Source: Streptomyces diacarni (GTDB lineage: Bacteria; Actinomycetota; Actinomycetes; Streptomycetales; Streptomycetaceae). Taken from it: a stretch of DNA of 64,000 nt. Position numbers and translations under genes: made by a program. The stretch lies in NCBI RefSeq assembly GCF_003323715.1, contig NZ_QOIN01000040.1, forward strand, positions 62,001 through 126,000. The letters run 5' to 3'. Positions 9,401 to 16,445 of the stretch are shown here, piece by piece; the first letter of the stretch is position 1; each line of letters starts with the position of its first letter. A model generated the notes under the pieces. That model was not told the DNA's origin, made no database searches, and saw nothing but the letters and a program-made list of their open reading frames with translations.

Positions 9401-10908
9401 AGAAGAAGGAGATCGGCGAGATCGTCCTGGCACCGGCGGGCGGCATCTCCGCTGCGGCCGAGGAAATCCGCATCAGCTCACCGGACGGCGCGGCGACCGC
9501 AGGTGTCGACAAGAACGGTCAGGCCCGTTTCGAACCCATCGAGACGGACCAACTGACGCTCACCGTCACCAAGACGCGGAAGGTGACCGTCCACAATCCG
9601 CTCGCCGGCCGCGAACTCCCCCTGCCCGTCGGGCTCAACGAGGTCTACCTGCCCGCGCTCGACGAGTACCGCGTGACCGCGCCCAGCGCCGACCAGACGT
9701 TCGATCTGCCCTGCGGCAAGGGTCCGATGCTCGCCGTCGACGGGACGCTGCACGCCACCAAGGCGTCCGGCACCGTGCGCGATCTGACCCTGCGGCGGCC
9801 CGTCGATGTGGAACTGTGCGCCGGGGAAGCCGAGGACGGCAGCCTGCGGCTGGACGCGGGCCGGCACACGGTGGAGGCCGGCGACAGCGGGCCACTGGCC
9901 CTCACCCAGGTGACCCTGGGAACCGGCGAGCAGGGCGCCGCCGCCGCGCCGCAGGGCGCCGAGGGCGAGACACCTGCCGCGTCCCGTGCCTCCTCCGGTT
10001 CCGCCGCCCCGGACTCCGAGGCCTCCCGCGCTGGGGACGAGCGCGAGAGCACCGTCCGCGACTGGGCGGGCGACGAGCGCACCGTCGAGGTCGCCGGCGG
10101 GCCGGCCTCCTACCTCGTCATGCACGAGAACGCCAACGAGGGCTGGAAAGCCACCCTCGACGGCAAGGAACTGCGCCCGCTGCGGCTCGACGGCTGGCAA
10201 CAGGGCTTCCTCATCCCGGCCGGCGAAAAGGGCACCGTCGAGCTGAAGTACCGGCCGGCCACCTGGTACACGGCCGGACTCGTGGCCGGCGGCCTCGGCA
10301 TCGCCGCACTGCTCGGCCTCGCCTTCCTCGCCCCCCGGCGCGGCAGGCCGCTGGGAGAGGACGACGAGGCCACGGTGCCCGCGCCCGGCCCGATCCTGGG
10401 CACGGTGGCGCTCACCTGTGTGGTCGCCCTCGTGGCAGGTCCGTACGCGCTGATCGTGCCCGCGCTGGCGGTGCTCGCCCGGCGCAGGCCCGGGATCCTC
10501 GTGCCGGTGGCGCTTGTGGCCATGGCGGGCGCCGGGGTGGTCGCGGCCCTCGGCGCGGGGTCGGCCGTCGCCGAGGGGCGGGGCGCCTTCGGGCACGCCG
10601 CACAGGCACTGGCACTGCTCGCCCTGACCGCCGCGCTGGTGACACTGCCCGTACGGGAGCGCGGAGCCGCCCCTGAGACGGAGCCCGGCACGCCCGTGTT
10701 CGGGCCCCCGCACCCGCCGTTCGAGCAGTCCGTGCAGTCCGTGCAGTGGGGGCCGAAGCAGCCTCCGTCCGCACCGTACGAAGGGACGCACGATACGGAC
10801 GGGCGCACGCACGAAGGGACGCACGGTACGGACGAGCGCACGCACGGTACGCACGAAGGGACGCGCAGAAACAGCGCGCAGCACGAGGGGGAAGGGACCG
10901 CCCCATGA
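6436..10908 (+). CDS. AftD/DUF3367-like alpha-(1->3)-arabinofuranosyltransferase family protein
   Basis: 1490 residues, one of the largest genes here, with its ATG overlapping the previous TGA. It begins with a GT-C core: a membrane segment at about 31-47, the first luminal loop with FETKLGVAADPG at about 52-63, then roughly ten hydrophobic segments to about residue 440. The exported region holds two discoidin-like carbohydrate-binding folds, near residues 725-850 (SVTASSSGNW, DGNPDTAWAE) and 949-1085 (DGNLSTAWIAG). Further membrane segments lie at about 1275-1400. Family members transfer arabinofuranose from decaprenyl-phospho-arabinose outside the membrane. The first-loop acid is Glu53, where I recall Asp in mycobacterial AftD. 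The tail has an 11-residue repeat. The acceptor is unknown. Confidence 0.88.
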   Translation: MTTTVQVPPQAPAPAPRTGPPHEAPRGRRWLFGFWAAVLVAFLAPSPGKMTFETKLGVAADPGRFLGDLGQLWHSRGGFGGIFDQYAGYLFPSLPYYGLTDLAHLPTWLAERLWMSLIVAAAFWGALRLAERLGVGTSPTRLLGAAVYALWPTFTIVVGSTSAAALPGAVLPWVLLPLTSLTAAPRVAAARSALAIPFMGGVNAASTLAALLPALLYVATRTGRRRRTLPAWWLPGVVVATLWWWVPLLLLGAYGEDFMPYVENAETTTGTMSATEMLRGAGNWTAYLHFGDPWLPAGWTVAAGWLAILGGAAAAALGLAGLARRDLPERRWLLLCVLAVTGVVLAGYGGALGAPFSGTVQDWLDGWLRPFRNIYKFQPGLALALAFGLAHLSAVAASTRGTRALPGRPLLPWVAALAVLPGLCLPYLGGNVLQPGAFDKLPAHWQQTAAWLEEHSPHTRAYVTPATAHGLYTWGSPIDQPLDVLAASPWAQRDYVPFGTPGNRRATDAIEQALMSGGEVPGLAEYLARAGLYYVVVRGDLDPDQLGYVPPQTVKRTLEESGYEKVEAFGPQLTGGRIPEGTPVQVAGFYPRGQAVEIYRPTGVERPERATVQPVSGTAEVSGGPESLLPLAGDPRLKGRPAVLRGDNHPGLGAPALRVRGDGLRRADTRFGLVNTNTSYTYTATERNPPDSLQQPGEEPKQILPTDGVRHQTTSVLRGAASVTASSSGNWLFHLPQFDPVGAFDGNPDTAWAEGTAGKPEGQWVKAEFDDRVDLPSSIEVTPLPGDATRAAPTRVTVETAHGSESSFLRPTGETQQIKAPRGATKWLKLTITDAQTPRPGLSGAGFADISIPGVQVTRLLKLPAHSGGSGSSGDTPGSGADSELISLHRGDDPGGLAPAATEVGLHRTFSTEREGDYDVRARALPVTGDALDRLLDEAAPGPRERITATADSTARTGRSLSARNLVDGNLSTAWIAGDKPTIRLKWPKKKEIGEIVLAPAGGISAAAEEIRISSPDGAATAGVDKNGQARFEPIETDQLTLTVTKTRKVTVHNPLAGRELPLPVGLNEVYLPALDEYRVTAPSADQTFDLPCGKGPMLAVDGTLHATKASGTVRDLTLRRPVDVELCAGEAEDGSLRLDAGRHTVEAGDSGPLALTQVTLGTGEQGAAAAPQGAEGETPAASRASSGSAAPDSEASRAGDERESTVRDWAGDERTVEVAGGPASYLVMHENANEGWKATLDGKELRPLRLDGWQQGFLIPAGEKGTVELKYRPATWYTAGLVAGGLGIAALLGLAFLAPRRGRPLGEDDEATVPAPGPILGTVALTCVVALVAGPYALIVPALAVLARRRPGILVPVALVAMAGAGVVAALGAGSAVAEGRGAFGHAAQALALLALTAALVTLPVRERGAAPETEPGTPVFGPPHPPFEQSVQSVQWGPKQPPSAPYEGTHDTDGRTHEGTHGTDERTHGTHEGTRRNSAQHEGEGTAP
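10778..10866 (+). repeat. 33-bp tandem repeat in the AftD-like gene tail
   Basis: Two 33-base units at 10778-10810 and 10811-10843 differ at two positions. A 9-base piece and a 14-base partial unit (10853-10866) follow. They encode an EGTHxTDxRTH peptide repeated with a Gly-Thr-His core, just before the stop at 10908. A related stretch recurs near 12457-12480, at the start of the second methyltransferase gene. Confidence 0.75.
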
Positions 10909-12407
10909 CGGCACCGCACACGGGCGCTGACGGCGCCCCAGGCGCGCACGCGCCCGACAGCGTGAGCGCTCCGGCGTCGAGGGCCGCCGGGGAGCACCCC
11001 GGCTCGGCGCTCGTCTCCGGCGGCGCCGCCGGCCTGCCGTCCGCGAGGCTGCCCCACCCGCCCGCGCCCGGTGAGCGCCGCATCCCCTTCCCCACCGTCG
11101 ACGAGATCACCCGGCACTGTCTGGACGACGACGAGCCCGAAACGGTGCACGTGGAGATCCACCTGCCCGCCGTGCCCGACCCCGACCGGCTGCGGCAGGC
11201 GTTCCGTGAGGCGATGCGACGGCATCCGCGCATCCTGATGCGCCAGTCGCCGTCGCGCTGGTGGCGGTCGCGCTACACGTGGGTGCTCACGGGCGAGCCC
11301 GACCGCGACCCGGTCGCCTTCCCCGGCGGAACGCTCCAAGAGGCGCGGCGACGCGCGCTCGCTCAGTGCCCTCCGCTGGACGCCTCCCCGCCGTTCCGTG
11401 CCGAGGTGATCGAGAACCTCCAGGACGCCGAGGACGGAGGCGGCTGCGTCCTGTTGGTGACGATCAACCACACGGCGCTGGACGGCCCGGCCTGTCTGCG
11501 GGTCATCGCCACGGCGGCACACCTGTACGGCGGCGCGGACAACGCCCCCGCGCCACCGCCCGTACGGGCGCCCCTCACTCCTGGGCACGCGGGAGCCGGC
11601 ACCGAAGCACCCGCCCGCTCCTGGACGCGGCCGGCGCGCGTCGCGGCGCACACCCGCCACCCCGACGCCCCGGGCAACGGCATGCTGATCGCCGACCTGC
11701 CGGTGCCGGCGCGGCCGCCCCGCGCCGCCGGGGAGGACGGCCCCTACACGGTCAACGACCAGCTGCTGGTGGCCACCTGGCTGATGGTCGCCCGGTGGAA
11801 CAGCGCACACGCGGCGCCGGTGCGTCCCGTCCGCGTCACCATGCCCGTGGACGACAGGCCCCGCACGGCCGACATGCCCATCGGCAACGGCACCCGGCTG
11901 GTGGAGGTCGGCTTCGGGCCCGAGGAACGCGCGCTGTACGCGTCGCTGGCGGCGCCGGGAGCGGCCGACCGGGGCGCGGTCGAACTGCTGCTGCGGGCCA
12001 CCGCCGTCCGCACCCGCGCACTGAAGTCCGCCGACCGCCCGCAACTCGGCTTCAGCAGTGGCCTGCTGACCACTCCCCTGCTGCCCGTCGGGCTGCGCGC
12101 GGCCGGCACCCGTGCCCTGCGCGGCGCGGCCGCCCCGTGGGCCTCCAGCGTGCTGCTCTCCAACATCGGGCGCGTGCCCTACCCGCTGGACTTCGGCGAC
12201 GCGGGGCGTGCCCGCGCCGTGTGGTTCTCCGCACCGGCGAAGCGCCCGCGCGGCCTGTCGGTCACGACCGTCTCCACGGGAGGACGGCTCCAGTTGGCGC
12301 TGCGCTGGTCGCACGCCCGGCTGGACGACGAGGCGGGCCGACGCCTCGGGGAACTGTTCACCGGCGCGCTGGCGGAGACGGCGCACGTGGCGGACGAGCC
12401 GAGCTGA
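10905..12407 (+). CDS. Condensation-domain-fold acyltransferase (PapA/WES-like)
   Basis: 500 residues, ATG overlapping the AftD-like stop. The HHxxxDG motif of the condensation superfamily appears as NHTALDG near residue 188. Here the first His is Asn and the catalytic His is kept. A DFGxG-like element (YPLDFGDAGRA) lies near residue 428, and a TVNDQLLVATWLMVARW stretch forms the usual central helix. No carrier or adenylation domain is attached, so it is a stand-alone acyltransferase like PapA proteins rather than an NRPS module. In this operon it probably acylates a sugar hydroxyl. The first 50 residues are low complexity. Confidence 0.82.
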   Translation: MTAPHTGADGAPGAHAPDSVSAPASRAAGEHPGSALVSGGAAGLPSARLPHPPAPGERRIPFPTVDEITRHCLDDDEPETVHVEIHLPAVPDPDRLRQAFREAMRRHPRILMRQSPSRWWRSRYTWVLTGEPDRDPVAFPGGTLQEARRRALAQCPPLDASPPFRAEVIENLQDAEDGGGCVLLVTINHTALDGPACLRVIATAAHLYGGADNAPAPPPVRAPLTPGHAGAGTEAPARSWTRPARVAAHTRHPDAPGNGMLIADLPVPARPPRAAGEDGPYTVNDQLLVATWLMVARWNSAHAAPVRPVRVTMPVDDRPRTADMPIGNGTRLVEVGFGPEERALYASLAAPGAADRGAVELLLRATAVRTRALKSADRPQLGFSSGLLTTPLLPVGLRAAGTRALRGAAAPWASSVLLSNIGRVPYPLDFGDAGRARAVWFSAPAKRPRGLSVTTVSTGGRLQLALRWSHARLDDEAGRRLGELFTGALAETAHVADEPS

Positions 12408-12420
12408 GGGAGGAACCGCG

Positions 12421-13239
12421 ATGAGCGGCGGCACAGTACGCACCGGGCACCGGCACGACGGGACGCACGAGAGGACGTACGACGCGGAAGGCGGTCTGCG
12501 GGAGCTGTACGAGGACCCGGCCACTCCGGTCGCCTCGGGGCCCGACCGCGCACGCCGCCAGGCGGCCGTCCTCTCCCGCGCGCTGGGGCCCGTCCCCTCG
12601 ACCGTGCTGGACATCGGCTGCGGCGACGGCACCGCGGCCGCCGCCGCGGCCACCGCCCTGGCCCGGCACCGGATCGTCGGCGTCGACTGGTCGCAGGACG
12701 CGCTGCGCCGCGCGGCCGCACACCTGAGCGCCGTACGCGGCGAACTGTCCTCGCCCGGACTCCCGTTCGCCACCGGCGCGGCGGACGCCGTGCTCTTCTC
12801 CGAGGTGATCGAGCACCTGGTCGACCCGGACGCCGCCCTGGACGAGCTGCACCGGGTACTGCGCCCCGGCGGGCACCTGCTGCTGTCCACCCCCAACCTC
12901 GCCGCCTGGTACAACCGCCTGCTGCTGCTGTGCGGCACCCAGCCGGTGTTCTCCGAGGTATCACTGCGCGGCATACACGGCCGCCCCGGGTCGCAGGTCG
13001 TCGGACACCTGCGGCTGTACACGGCGCGGGCGCTGCGCTCTCTGCTGCCGGCCGCCGGTTTCCGCGTCGTACGGATCACCGGGGCGCCCTACCACGACGT
13101 ACCGCGCCCGTTCCGCCCGCTGGACCGCGTCGCCTGCCACACGCCGTCCCTGGCGTCCATCCTGCTGGTACACGCCCGCGCGGTGCCGGGACGGGAGCGC
13201 GGGCCACACGCCGAACCCGCCCAGCGGGAGGGCGGCTGA
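12421..13239 (+). CDS. Class I SAM-dependent methyltransferase (glycan operon, second)
   Basis: 272 residues, with GGGAGGAACC before the ATG. Motif I is VLDIGCGDGTAAAAAA near residue 63, then GVDWSQDALRRA, FSEVIEHLVDPDAALDELHR and VLRPGGHLLLSTPNLAAWYN (Ubie/methyltransferase_11 type). The N-terminus contains a Gly-Thr-His stretch like the repeat ending the AftD-like protein. It starts 14 bases after the acyltransferase stop, and its own stop overlaps the transporter start (TGATG). The substrate is unknown; glycan O-methylation or lipid methylation is inferred. Confidence 0.83.
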   Translation: MSGGTVRTGHRHDGTHERTYDAEGGLRELYEDPATPVASGPDRARRQAAVLSRALGPVPSTVLDIGCGDGTAAAAAATALARHRIVGVDWSQDALRRAAAHLSAVRGELSSPGLPFATGAADAVLFSEVIEHLVDPDAALDELHRVLRPGGHLLLSTPNLAAWYNRLLLLCGTQPVFSEVSLRGIHGRPGSQVVGHLRLYTARALRSLLPAAGFRVVRITGAPYHDVPRPFRPLDRVACHTPSLASILLVHARAVPGRERGPHAEPAQREGG

Positions 13240-14282
13240 TGGTCTTCGGCGTCGCGGCGGCGCTGCTGGCCAACCTGCTGTTCAGCATGGGATTCGTCAT
13301 CGAGAAGCGGGCGCTGTCCGCCCTCCCGCCACTGTCCGCCGGGCGGCCGGCGCGGCTCGTCCTGCACCTGCTGCGCAGCCCGCTGTGGCTGGTCGGCGCC
13401 ACCTCGCTGCTGCTGGGTTTCGCCGCGCAGCTCGCCGTCTACCGCACGCTGCCCCTCGTCGCCGCGCAGGGCCTGTTCGTGACCGGTCTCGTGATGCTCC
13501 TCCTGCTGTCCACGGCGTTCCTGGGCGAGAAGCCCGGCGGGCGCGAAAGGATCGGGATGGCGACGATCCTGGCGGCGCTCGTGATGAGCGTCGCATCGCT
13601 GCGGGACAGCTCCGAGACGATCAGCGCTCTGGCGCCGACGCCCCTGCTGCTCGCTCTGAGCCTGCCGTCCCTGGCCGTGGGCCTCGGGCTGTTCCTGACC
13701 GCCGAGCGCCGCTCCCGCCGGCGCCACCGGCTGCCCACCGCGGGCGTGCCCTACGGGGTGGCGGTCGGCTTCCTGTACGGGGTCAGCTCACTGGCCATCA
13801 AGGGCGTCGCGGGACTCCTCGACCCCGGCGACGTGCGCGGCACCGTGCTCTCACTCGCCACCTCCCCGTACCCGTACCTGCTGGCCTTCACCGGCACGAC
13901 GGGACTCGTTCTGTCGCAGACCGCGCTCCAGCGCTGCCGCGCCTCCCTTGTGGTGCCCGTGTGCACCACCGTCAACTTCCTCTACGCGACGGTCAGCGGC
14001 ACCGTCGCGTTCGCCGAGCCGCTGCCCGACGAGCCGCTGCGGCTCGCCCTGCGGCTGGGCGGCGCCCTGCTCGCCGTCTGCGTCCTGGTGGCCCTGCCCC
14101 GCCACGACCCCGACCCCGGCCCCGGCCCCGACGCCGACGCCGCGGCGGACAGCGTGCCGGAAGACGGGCTCCCCGCGGACGGCCCCGGGCACAAGGCGCT
14201 GCCACCGGCCGGGCGCCCGCTGTCGGCGACGCTGCCGCCCACCCGCCCCGAGAGCCCCCACCACGCATCCGAAAGGCCCTGA
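13239..14282 (+). CDS. DMT/EamA-type multispanning transporter
   Basis: 347 residues with about nine or ten hydrophobic helices in two halves, starting VFGVAAALLANLLFSMGFVIEKRALS, then a hydrophilic Asp/Pro-rich cytoplasmic tail from about residue 288. The layout fits the drug/metabolite transporter superfamily (EamA or NIPA-like). Relatives include polyprenyl-linked sugar flippases such as ArnE/ArnF. Its place between methyltransferase and acyltransferase genes suggests that it moves a lipid-linked sugar or precursor across the membrane, but a small-molecule exporter is equally compatible. It is coupled to the upstream gene by one shared base. Confidence 0.75.
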   Translation: MVFGVAAALLANLLFSMGFVIEKRALSALPPLSAGRPARLVLHLLRSPLWLVGATSLLLGFAAQLAVYRTLPLVAAQGLFVTGLVMLLLLSTAFLGEKPGGRERIGMATILAALVMSVASLRDSSETISALAPTPLLLALSLPSLAVGLGLFLTAERRSRRRHRLPTAGVPYGVAVGFLYGVSSLAIKGVAGLLDPGDVRGTVLSLATSPYPYLLAFTGTTGLVLSQTALQRCRASLVVPVCTTVNFLYATVSGTVAFAEPLPDEPLRLALRLGGALLAVCVLVALPRHDPDPGPGPDADAAADSVPEDGLPADGPGHKALPPAGRPLSATLPPTRPESPHHASERP

Positions 14283-14284
14283 CC

Positions 14285-14521
14285 ATGCCCAGCCTCTCCG
14301 CCGACGACCCCCTCCTGAGGATCCTCGCCTGCCCCCTGGACAAGGGACCCCTCGTCTGGATCGAGCCGGACCAGACGCTCTACAACCCCCGGCTGCGCCG
14401 CCGCTACCCCGTTCTCGACGGCATACCGCAGCTCCTTCCCTCCTCCGGTGAACAGGTCGCGGACGAAGAGCACCAGCGGCTCATGGAAGCGCCGGCCGCC
14501 CCGGAGGAGCCGGCGCCATGA
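14285..14521 (+). CDS. Trm112-like small protein (YcaR family)
   Basis: 78 residues starting 2 bases after the transporter stop. It shows the bacterial Trm112/YcaR pattern LLRILACPLDKGPLVW followed by LYNPRLRRRYPVLDGIPQLL. Classical members have a CxxC pair; here only Cys16 remains, so zinc binding is doubtful, as in other actinobacterial copies. Eukaryotic and archaeal Trm112 proteins activate class I methyltransferases. Lying among three methyltransferase genes, this one may be a partner subunit, which is inference. Its stop overlaps the FkbM start (ATGA). Confidence 0.8.
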   Translation: MPSLSADDPLLRILACPLDKGPLVWIEPDQTLYNPRLRRRYPVLDGIPQLLPSSGEQVADEEHQRLMEAPAAPEEPAP

Positions 14522-15285
14522 CGCTCGCCTCCCGCCTCGGCCCCCATCTGCCCCGGCGCCTGCTGTCCGCGGGCACCGACTGGCTCTACCCGCGCTTCGA
14601 ACCGGAACTGGGCCGCCTGTGCGACTACTGTCCGCCCGGCGGTACGGCGGTCGACGTCGGCGGCTGGTACGGGCCGTGGACGCGCCGGCTGGCACACCGC
14701 GCCGACCGCGTCGTCACCCTCGAACCCGTCCCGCACCTCGCCCGCCACCTGCGGGCCACGGCGCCGCCCAACGCGCGGATCCTCCAGGCGGCGGCCAGCG
14801 ACCGCACGGGCAGGGCGACCCTGTGGCTGCCGCCCGGCGGACGCGGGGACCGGGGCGTGTCCTCCCTGGTGCGCCGCGAGGTGCACGCGGCCTCGCTGAA
14901 TGTGCCCTGCCTCCCGCTGGACGCGTTGGGGCTGACGGACGTCTCCCTCGTCAAGATCGACGTGGACGGCAGTGAGCGAGCCGTCCTGCACGGCGCCGAG
15001 ACGACCCTCGCCCGGGAGCGGCCCGCGCTCTTCATCGAACTGGAAGCGCGTATCCAGCCGCTCCCCCCGGTGCTGTCACAGCTGGCCTCGCTCGGCTACA
15101 GCGGCTGGGTGCTGCCCGCGGACACCTGGGTGCGGCTGGCCGACTTCGACCTGGCGGCACACCAGCGGCGCACCGTACACGTCGCCGACCACGGGCTGCT
15201 GCGGCGCTCCCTCGCACCGCACCGCCGCTACGTGAACTCGGCCCTGTTCCTGCCCGAGGGCCGCAGACCGCAGCGGCACGGGTAG
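14518..15285 (+). CDS. FkbM-family methyltransferase
   Basis: 255 residues, ATG overlapping the previous stop. Motif I is TAVDVGGWYGPWTRRL near residue 42, then VTLEPVPHLARHLR. The FkbM hallmark LVKIDVDGSERAVLHGAE is near residue 144, followed by ALFIELEARIQP. FkbM enzymes O-methylate hydroxyls of sugars or polyketides. As the last gene of the operon it most likely decorates the glycan built by the upstream transferases. It converges on Ku, and the 53-base gap contains a tandem repeat but no good terminator. Confidence 0.85.
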   Translation: MTLASRLGPHLPRRLLSAGTDWLYPRFEPELGRLCDYCPPGGTAVDVGGWYGPWTRRLAHRADRVVTLEPVPHLARHLRATAPPNARILQAAASDRTGRATLWLPPGGRGDRGVSSLVRREVHAASLNVPCLPLDALGLTDVSLVKIDVDGSERAVLHGAETTLARERPALFIELEARIQPLPPVLSQLASLGYSGWVLPADTWVRLADFDLAAHQRRTVHVADHGLLRRSLAPHRRYVNSALFLPEGRRPQRHG

Positions 15286-15309
15286 CCGCCCCTGCCGAGC
15301 CCCACCGCC

Positions 15310-15345
15310 GTTCAGGCGGTTCAGGGGGTTCAGGGGGTTCAGGCG
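15310..15345 (-). repeat. 9-bp tandem repeat spanning the Ku stop codon
   Basis: Four units of GTTCAGG(C/G)G run from 15310 to 15345. Read on the reverse strand each unit contains TGA, and the 9-base period keeps frame. The Ku reading frame therefore meets TGA at 15341-15339 and again at 15332, 15323 and 15314. Confidence 0.9.
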
Positions 15346-16415
15346 GTCTTGCGGGGGCGGGCGGCCTTCTTGGCGGCCGTCTTCTTCGTGCTCTTGGAGG
15401 CGGCCTTGTCCGTGCTCGTGGACGCGGACTGCTTCGTGCTCTTGCCCTTGCCCTGGCCGGCAGACTGCTTCCCCGCGGACTTCTTCGTGGCGGACTTCTT
15501 CGTGGCCGCCTTCTTCGACGCCGGCTTCTGCGAGGCCGCCTTCTTCGGCGCCGCCTTCGTGGCCGGGCGCTCGCCCGAACGACGCTCCGCCAGCTCGTGC
15601 ACCGTCGCCTCGCCGCCCTCCCCCGCGTCCCGCCCGCCGCGGGCCTCCTCCACGCTGCGCTCCAGCACCGCCATCAGGTCCACCAGCTTCCCACCGCCGG
15701 CCTCCGTCCTGCGGCGCAACTCGTCGGGCGGCGGCTCCACACCCTCGGCCTTGGCCCGTACGAGCTCCTCGAGCGCCTCCCGGTACTCGTCGCGCAGGTC
15801 GCTCCAGTCGAGCTCGCCCAGCGTCTCCATCAGGGTGTCCGCCAGATCCAGCTCCTGGTCCCGCACGGCGACCTCCCCCTCGGGCGCCACACCACTGGCC
15901 GACCTGATCTCATCCGGCCACAGCATGGTGTGCAGGGCGAGTGCGTCCTCGTACACGCGCAGCATTCCCAGGCTCTCCCGCGCACGCAGCGCCAGCTTGG
16001 CGACGGCGACCTTGCCCGATCTCTTGAGGGCCTCGCGCAGCAGCACGTACGGCTTGTCGGCGCGCTGCCCGTCCGCCGCCAGAAAGTACGAGCGGTCGAG
16101 CTGGATGGGGTCGATGTCCTCGGCGGGGACGAAGCCGAGGATCTCCACCGTCTTCGCGGTGGGCAGCGGGAGCGCCGCCATGTCGTCGTCGGTGAGGAGG
16201 ATCGTGCGCCCCTCCTCCGTCTCGAAACCGCGGCCGATCTCCTCGCGCGGGACCTCCTGCTCGTCCAGCTCGCACACCTTGCGGTAGCGGATGCGGCCCC
16301 CGTCGTCCGTGTGCACCTGGTGGAAGGAGACGCTGTGGTTCTCGGTGGCGGACACCACCTTGATCGGGATCGAGACCAGCCCGAAGGAGACGGTCCCTTT
16401 CCAGATTGAACGCAT
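15339..16415 (-). CDS. ku: Non-homologous end joining protein Ku
   Basis: 358 residues. The N-terminus MRSIWKGTVSFGLVSIPIKV and the DIDPIQLDRSYFL segment are diagnostic of bacterial Ku, which binds DNA ends as a homodimer and recruits LigD. The core ends near residue 265. The last 70 residues are Lys/Ala/Ser-rich with repeated KKAA, KKSA and TKK units, like the histone-H1-like tails of actinobacterial Ku. AAGGGA lies 6 bases before the ATG, inside a short inverted repeat. It is divergent from the LigD-polymerase gene across only 30 bases. Confidence 0.96.
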   Translation of the reverse strand: MRSIWKGTVSFGLVSIPIKVVSATENHSVSFHQVHTDDGGRIRYRKVCELDEQEVPREEIGRGFETEEGRTILLTDDDMAALPLPTAKTVEILGFVPAEDIDPIQLDRSYFLAADGQRADKPYVLLREALKRSGKVAVAKLALRARESLGMLRVYEDALALHTMLWPDEIRSASGVAPEGEVAVRDQELDLADTLMETLGELDWSDLRDEYREALEELVRAKAEGVEPPPDELRRRTEAGGGKLVDLMAVLERSVEEARGGRDAGEGGEATVHELAERRSGERPATKAAPKKAASQKPASKKAATKKSATKKSAGKQSAGQGKGKSTKQSASTSTDKAASKSTKKTAAKKAARPRKTA

Positions 16416-16420
16416 ACTTT

Positions 16421-16436
16421 GTCCCTTCTATGGGAC
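16421..16436. promoter_or_regulatory. Inverted repeat in the 30-bp Ku/LigD gap
   Basis: GTCCC and GGGAC flank TTCTAT. On the Ku-sense strand the GGGAC arm overlaps the AAGGGA ribosome-binding site, so the stem could hide it. As DNA it could be an operator serving both divergent genes. Confidence 0.45.
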
Positions 16437-16445
16437 TCTCAGGTT

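Noticed and set aside
10905..12407. NRPS module or antibiotic cluster
   Set aside because: Only the condensation fold is present; there is no adenylation, carrier or thioesterase domain and no other biosynthetic gene nearby.
4428..15285. Mycobacterial arabinogalactan or LAM biosynthesis
   Set aside because: No galactofuranosyltransferase, Emb protein, mycolyltransferase or DprE gene is in view. The acyl and methyl decorations point to something different.
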